Part shown: positions 6,971 through 8,504 of the stretch, piece by piece | Layout of the letters: each line of letters begins with the position of its first letter | Position numbering within the stretch: the first letter of the stretch is position 1 | From: Porticoccaceae bacterium | GTDB taxonomy: Bacteria; Pseudomonadota; Gammaproteobacteria; Pseudomonadales; Porticoccaceae | NCBI GenBank assembly: GCA_030741175.1 | Contig: JASLVT010000042.1 | Coordinates: 1-8,504 of the forward strand | DNA: 8,504 bases | Reading direction: 5' to 3' | Notes under the pieces: generated by a model | What the model was told of the DNA's origin: nothing | Seen by the model: the letters and a program-made list of their open reading frames with translations, nothing else | Databases searched by the model: none | Program-made: the position numbers and the translations under genes

Positions 6971-7444
6971 AATACTCCCCTTCTGAGCCCAGAATTGATA
7001 GGGGTAATCATTAGGGTTTTCAGCTGGCAATAGGAGCATGCCACAGTGCTCAAAAAACTTTACTGCTGGTCTCTGCGCTTTCACTAGTAGACCATCAGCG
7101 CCCTGCATCTGTGATAACAAGAGCACATTCCTCAGCATCACTGTACCGAAGCCACGTCCTTGATAGGCTGAGGCAATATACAATCCATGCAAAAGATAAC
7201 CATTACCCGAAGGGGTAGACAATAGAGTCTGTGCATTCCATGCAGCCACTCCAACAACCTGTCCCGCCTCCTTGCCAAGTATAAAGCGGTATTCCGTAAA
7301 ATCTTGCTGGTCGTAACTGAGAATAGGCACAGAGAGGCGTTTATTTCGCTCAGACAAGGGCCAAGACATAACGGCATCATCAATTACTTGATTAATTGTA
7401 TCGAGATCTTCTAGTGCAGCCGTCACGATAATCATTGCAAGCAT
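6968..7444 (-). CDS. GNAT family N-acetyltransferase
   Basis: A 158-residue single-domain acetyltransferase of the GNAT fold, of normal length. It should transfer an acetyl group from acetyl-CoA to an amine; the acceptor is unknown. Residues 51-70 give the central strands (EYRFILGKEAGQVVGVAAWN). Motif A is LHGLYIASAYQGRGFG at 85-100, where QGRGFG is the Q/RxxGxG pyrophosphate-binding loop, followed by the helix TVMLRNVLLL. Motif B is AQRPAVKFFEHCGM at 123-136. The chosen ATG at 7444 has AAGG 5 nt upstream; a second in-frame ATG at 7435 is farther from it. The gene is divergent from the amidohydrolase gene and is followed, after about 100 nt, by the oxidoreductase gene. Nothing identifies it as RimI or another named member. 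Confidence 0.85.
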   Translation of the reverse strand: MLAMIIVTAALEDLDTINQVIDDAVMSWPLSERNKRLSVPILSYDQQDFTEYRFILGKEAGQVVGVAAWNAQTLLSTPSGNGYLLHGLYIASAYQGRGFGTVMLRNVLLLSQMQGADGLLVKAQRPAVKFFEHCGMLLLPAENPNDYPYQFWAQKGSI

Positions 7445-7449
7445 ACTAA

Positions 7450-7455
7450 CCTTAA
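7450..7455 (-). promoter_or_regulatory. Ribosome binding site deciding the acetyltransferase start
   Basis: TTAAGG on the minus strand ends 5 nt before ATG 7444 and 14 nt before the alternative ATG at 7435, favouring the longer protein. Confidence 0.45.
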
Positions 7456-7527
7456 GAATAGGGCCACTAGCTAGTAGCCTGATAGTCTAGTAATGTTACG
7501 CAACAACAATTAGAAGGTATCAATCTC

Positions 7528-8504
7528 ATGCCCCATTCTCGTTTACGGTTGGCTGTAATAGGTTCTCTACTGATAAGCCTGATGGGCTGCGAAAAAAATG
7601 TCCCAAAGCCAGCAGCGACTACTATCTATACCAATGGCCAGATAATAACCGTGGATGATAATGTCGGTACTGTTGAAGCCATCGCAATTAAAGATGGACG
7701 CATTATCGCGCTTGGCTCCACTGAGAAATTGCGCCATTTCCAAGGAGACAATACCGAGATAGTCAATCTTGAGGGCAAAACCATGTTGCCGGGTTTTGTC
7801 GATGCTCACAGCCATCTATCAGCGGTGGCTATACAGGCCAATGCCGCCAATCTATTACCAGCACCTGATGGCCCCGTGAATAATATCCCTGAACTACAGC
7901 AAGCACTTAGAGACTATATGCTTCATTCAGATATTGTCAGAGAGCACAATTTGGTAATGGGATTTAACTATGATGACTCACAGTTGCTAGAACAACGTCA
8001 TCCAACTAGACAGGAATTGGATGCGGTGACTGAGGATATCCCCCTATTCGCACTGCATCAATCTGGCCATCTAGCTGTATATAATTCTAAAGCATTGGAA
8101 ATGGTTGGAATTAATGCCAACTCGGTCAATCCAATGGGAGGCGTTATAGAGCGCGAAGCAGACGGTAAGACGCCCAATGGCGTTTTGCAAGAAACTGTGC
8201 ATTTTGCGGCTATTTTTAGCCTTGTGCCCAAATTTTCTCCGCAACAATATGTCTCCTTTTTAAAGGCGGGTGAAGCAACCTACGTGGCCAATGGTTTTAC
8301 TACTGTGCAGGATGGAAAAACCGACGCACTGTCACTGCAAGCACTGCTAGCAACCTCACAATCTAAGGTATTAGATATCGATGTGGTAGCTTATCCCGAT
8401 GTGGTCAAAGTGAATATTGATACGCCGACTTATCAACCCTTTATCTCTCGCGACTATACAAATAATTTTCGTATTGGTGGCGTTAAACTAACATTAGACG
8501 GTTC
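7528..8504 (+). CDS. YtcJ-like amidohydrolase, predicted lipoprotein (3' end outside window)
   Basis: The first 325 codons of a metal-dependent hydrolase of the amidohydrolase 3 (YtcJ-like) group; the frame stays open to the right edge. The N-terminus RLRLAVIGSLLISLMGC is a lipoprotein signal with lipobox LMGC, so Cys21 would be lipidated and the enzyme periplasmic, probably outer-membrane anchored because Glu rather than Asp follows. Next come the small beta-sandwich strands (TIYTNGQIITVDD, EAIAIKDGRIIALGS) and the metal site LPGFVDAHSHL with His94 and His96. Later motifs are HQSGHLAVYNSKALEMVGI at 177-195, GGVIEREADGKTPNGVLQE at 204 onward, and GGVKLTLDG near the edge, all typical of the group. 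AGAAGG at 7512-7517 lies 10 nt before the ATG. The family hydrolyses C-N bonds in amides or cyclic amides; the substrate cannot be predicted. The remaining metal ligands fall in the missing part. Confidence 0.9.
   Translation, partial: MPHSRLRLAVIGSLLISLMGCEKNVPKPAATTIYTNGQIITVDDNVGTVEAIAIKDGRIIALGSTEKLRHFQGDNTEIVNLEGKTMLPGFVDAHSHLSAVAIQANAANLLPAPDGPVNNIPELQQALRDYMLHSDIVREHNLVMGFNYDDSQLLEQRHPTRQELDAVTEDIPLFALHQSGHLAVYNSKALEMVGINANSVNPMGGVIEREADGKTPNGVLQETVHFAAIFSLVPKFSPQQYVSFLKAGEATYVANGFTTVQDGKTDALSLQALLATSQSKVLDIDVVAYPDVVKVNIDTPTYQPFISRDYTNNFRIGGVKLTLDG

Noticed and set aside
1..8504. CRISPR array, tRNA or rRNA gene, insertion sequence, phage or defence system
   Set aside because: No regularly spaced repeats, tRNA-like arms, transposase or integrase motifs, or known defence domains were found on either strand.

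Overview
The window is an ordinary-looking bacterial chromosome segment of about 8.5 kb with moderate base composition, dense coding, short intergenic gaps and an outer-membrane TonB-dependent receptor. Together with a leucine-catabolism (liu/mcc) gene pair, this suggests a Gram-negative, probably marine-type gammaproteobacterium. That assignment is inferred from gene content and protein style, not proven.

Layout. Positions 1-1432 (+) hold the 3' end of the methylcrotonyl-CoA carboxylase biotin-carrying subunit, translationally coupled through an ATGA overlap to 3-hydroxy-3-methylglutaryl-CoA lyase. These are the last steps of leucine degradation to acetyl-CoA and acetoacetate. Positions 1433-2249 (+) hold a consensus TATAAT promoter and a GTG-started gene for a eukaryotic-type (yeast His6-like) phosphoribosylformimino-AICAR ribotide isomerase, standing alone rather than in a his operon. 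It converges with a DUF3422 inner-membrane protein gene (2246-3514, -), the two stop codons lying within the same four bases. Positions 3641-6869 (-) hold a two-gene unit: a saccharopine-dehydrogenase-like / trans-acting enoyl-reductase-like oxidoreductase followed 13 nt later by a TonB-dependent receptor with four cysteines in its mature part. Upstream of that unit lie a perfect 12-bp palindrome, a TTGACA box and a 7-bp inverted repeat. Positions 6968-7444 (-) encode a GNAT acetyltransferase. Divergent from it, a YtcJ-like amidohydrolase with a lipoprotein signal peptide begins at 7528 and runs off the right edge.

How the genes work together. The leucine pair is one clear pathway. The oxidoreductase-receptor pair is probably one transcript, which hints at uptake of a nutrient across the outer membrane plus intracellular reduction of a related molecule, but the substrate cannot be read from the sequence. 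The other genes look like independent units. I see no tRNA, rRNA, CRISPR array, insertion sequence, phage gene or convincing new multi-gene system. The least ordinary items are the eukaryotic-type HisA and the oxidoreductase/receptor pair with its putative operator.
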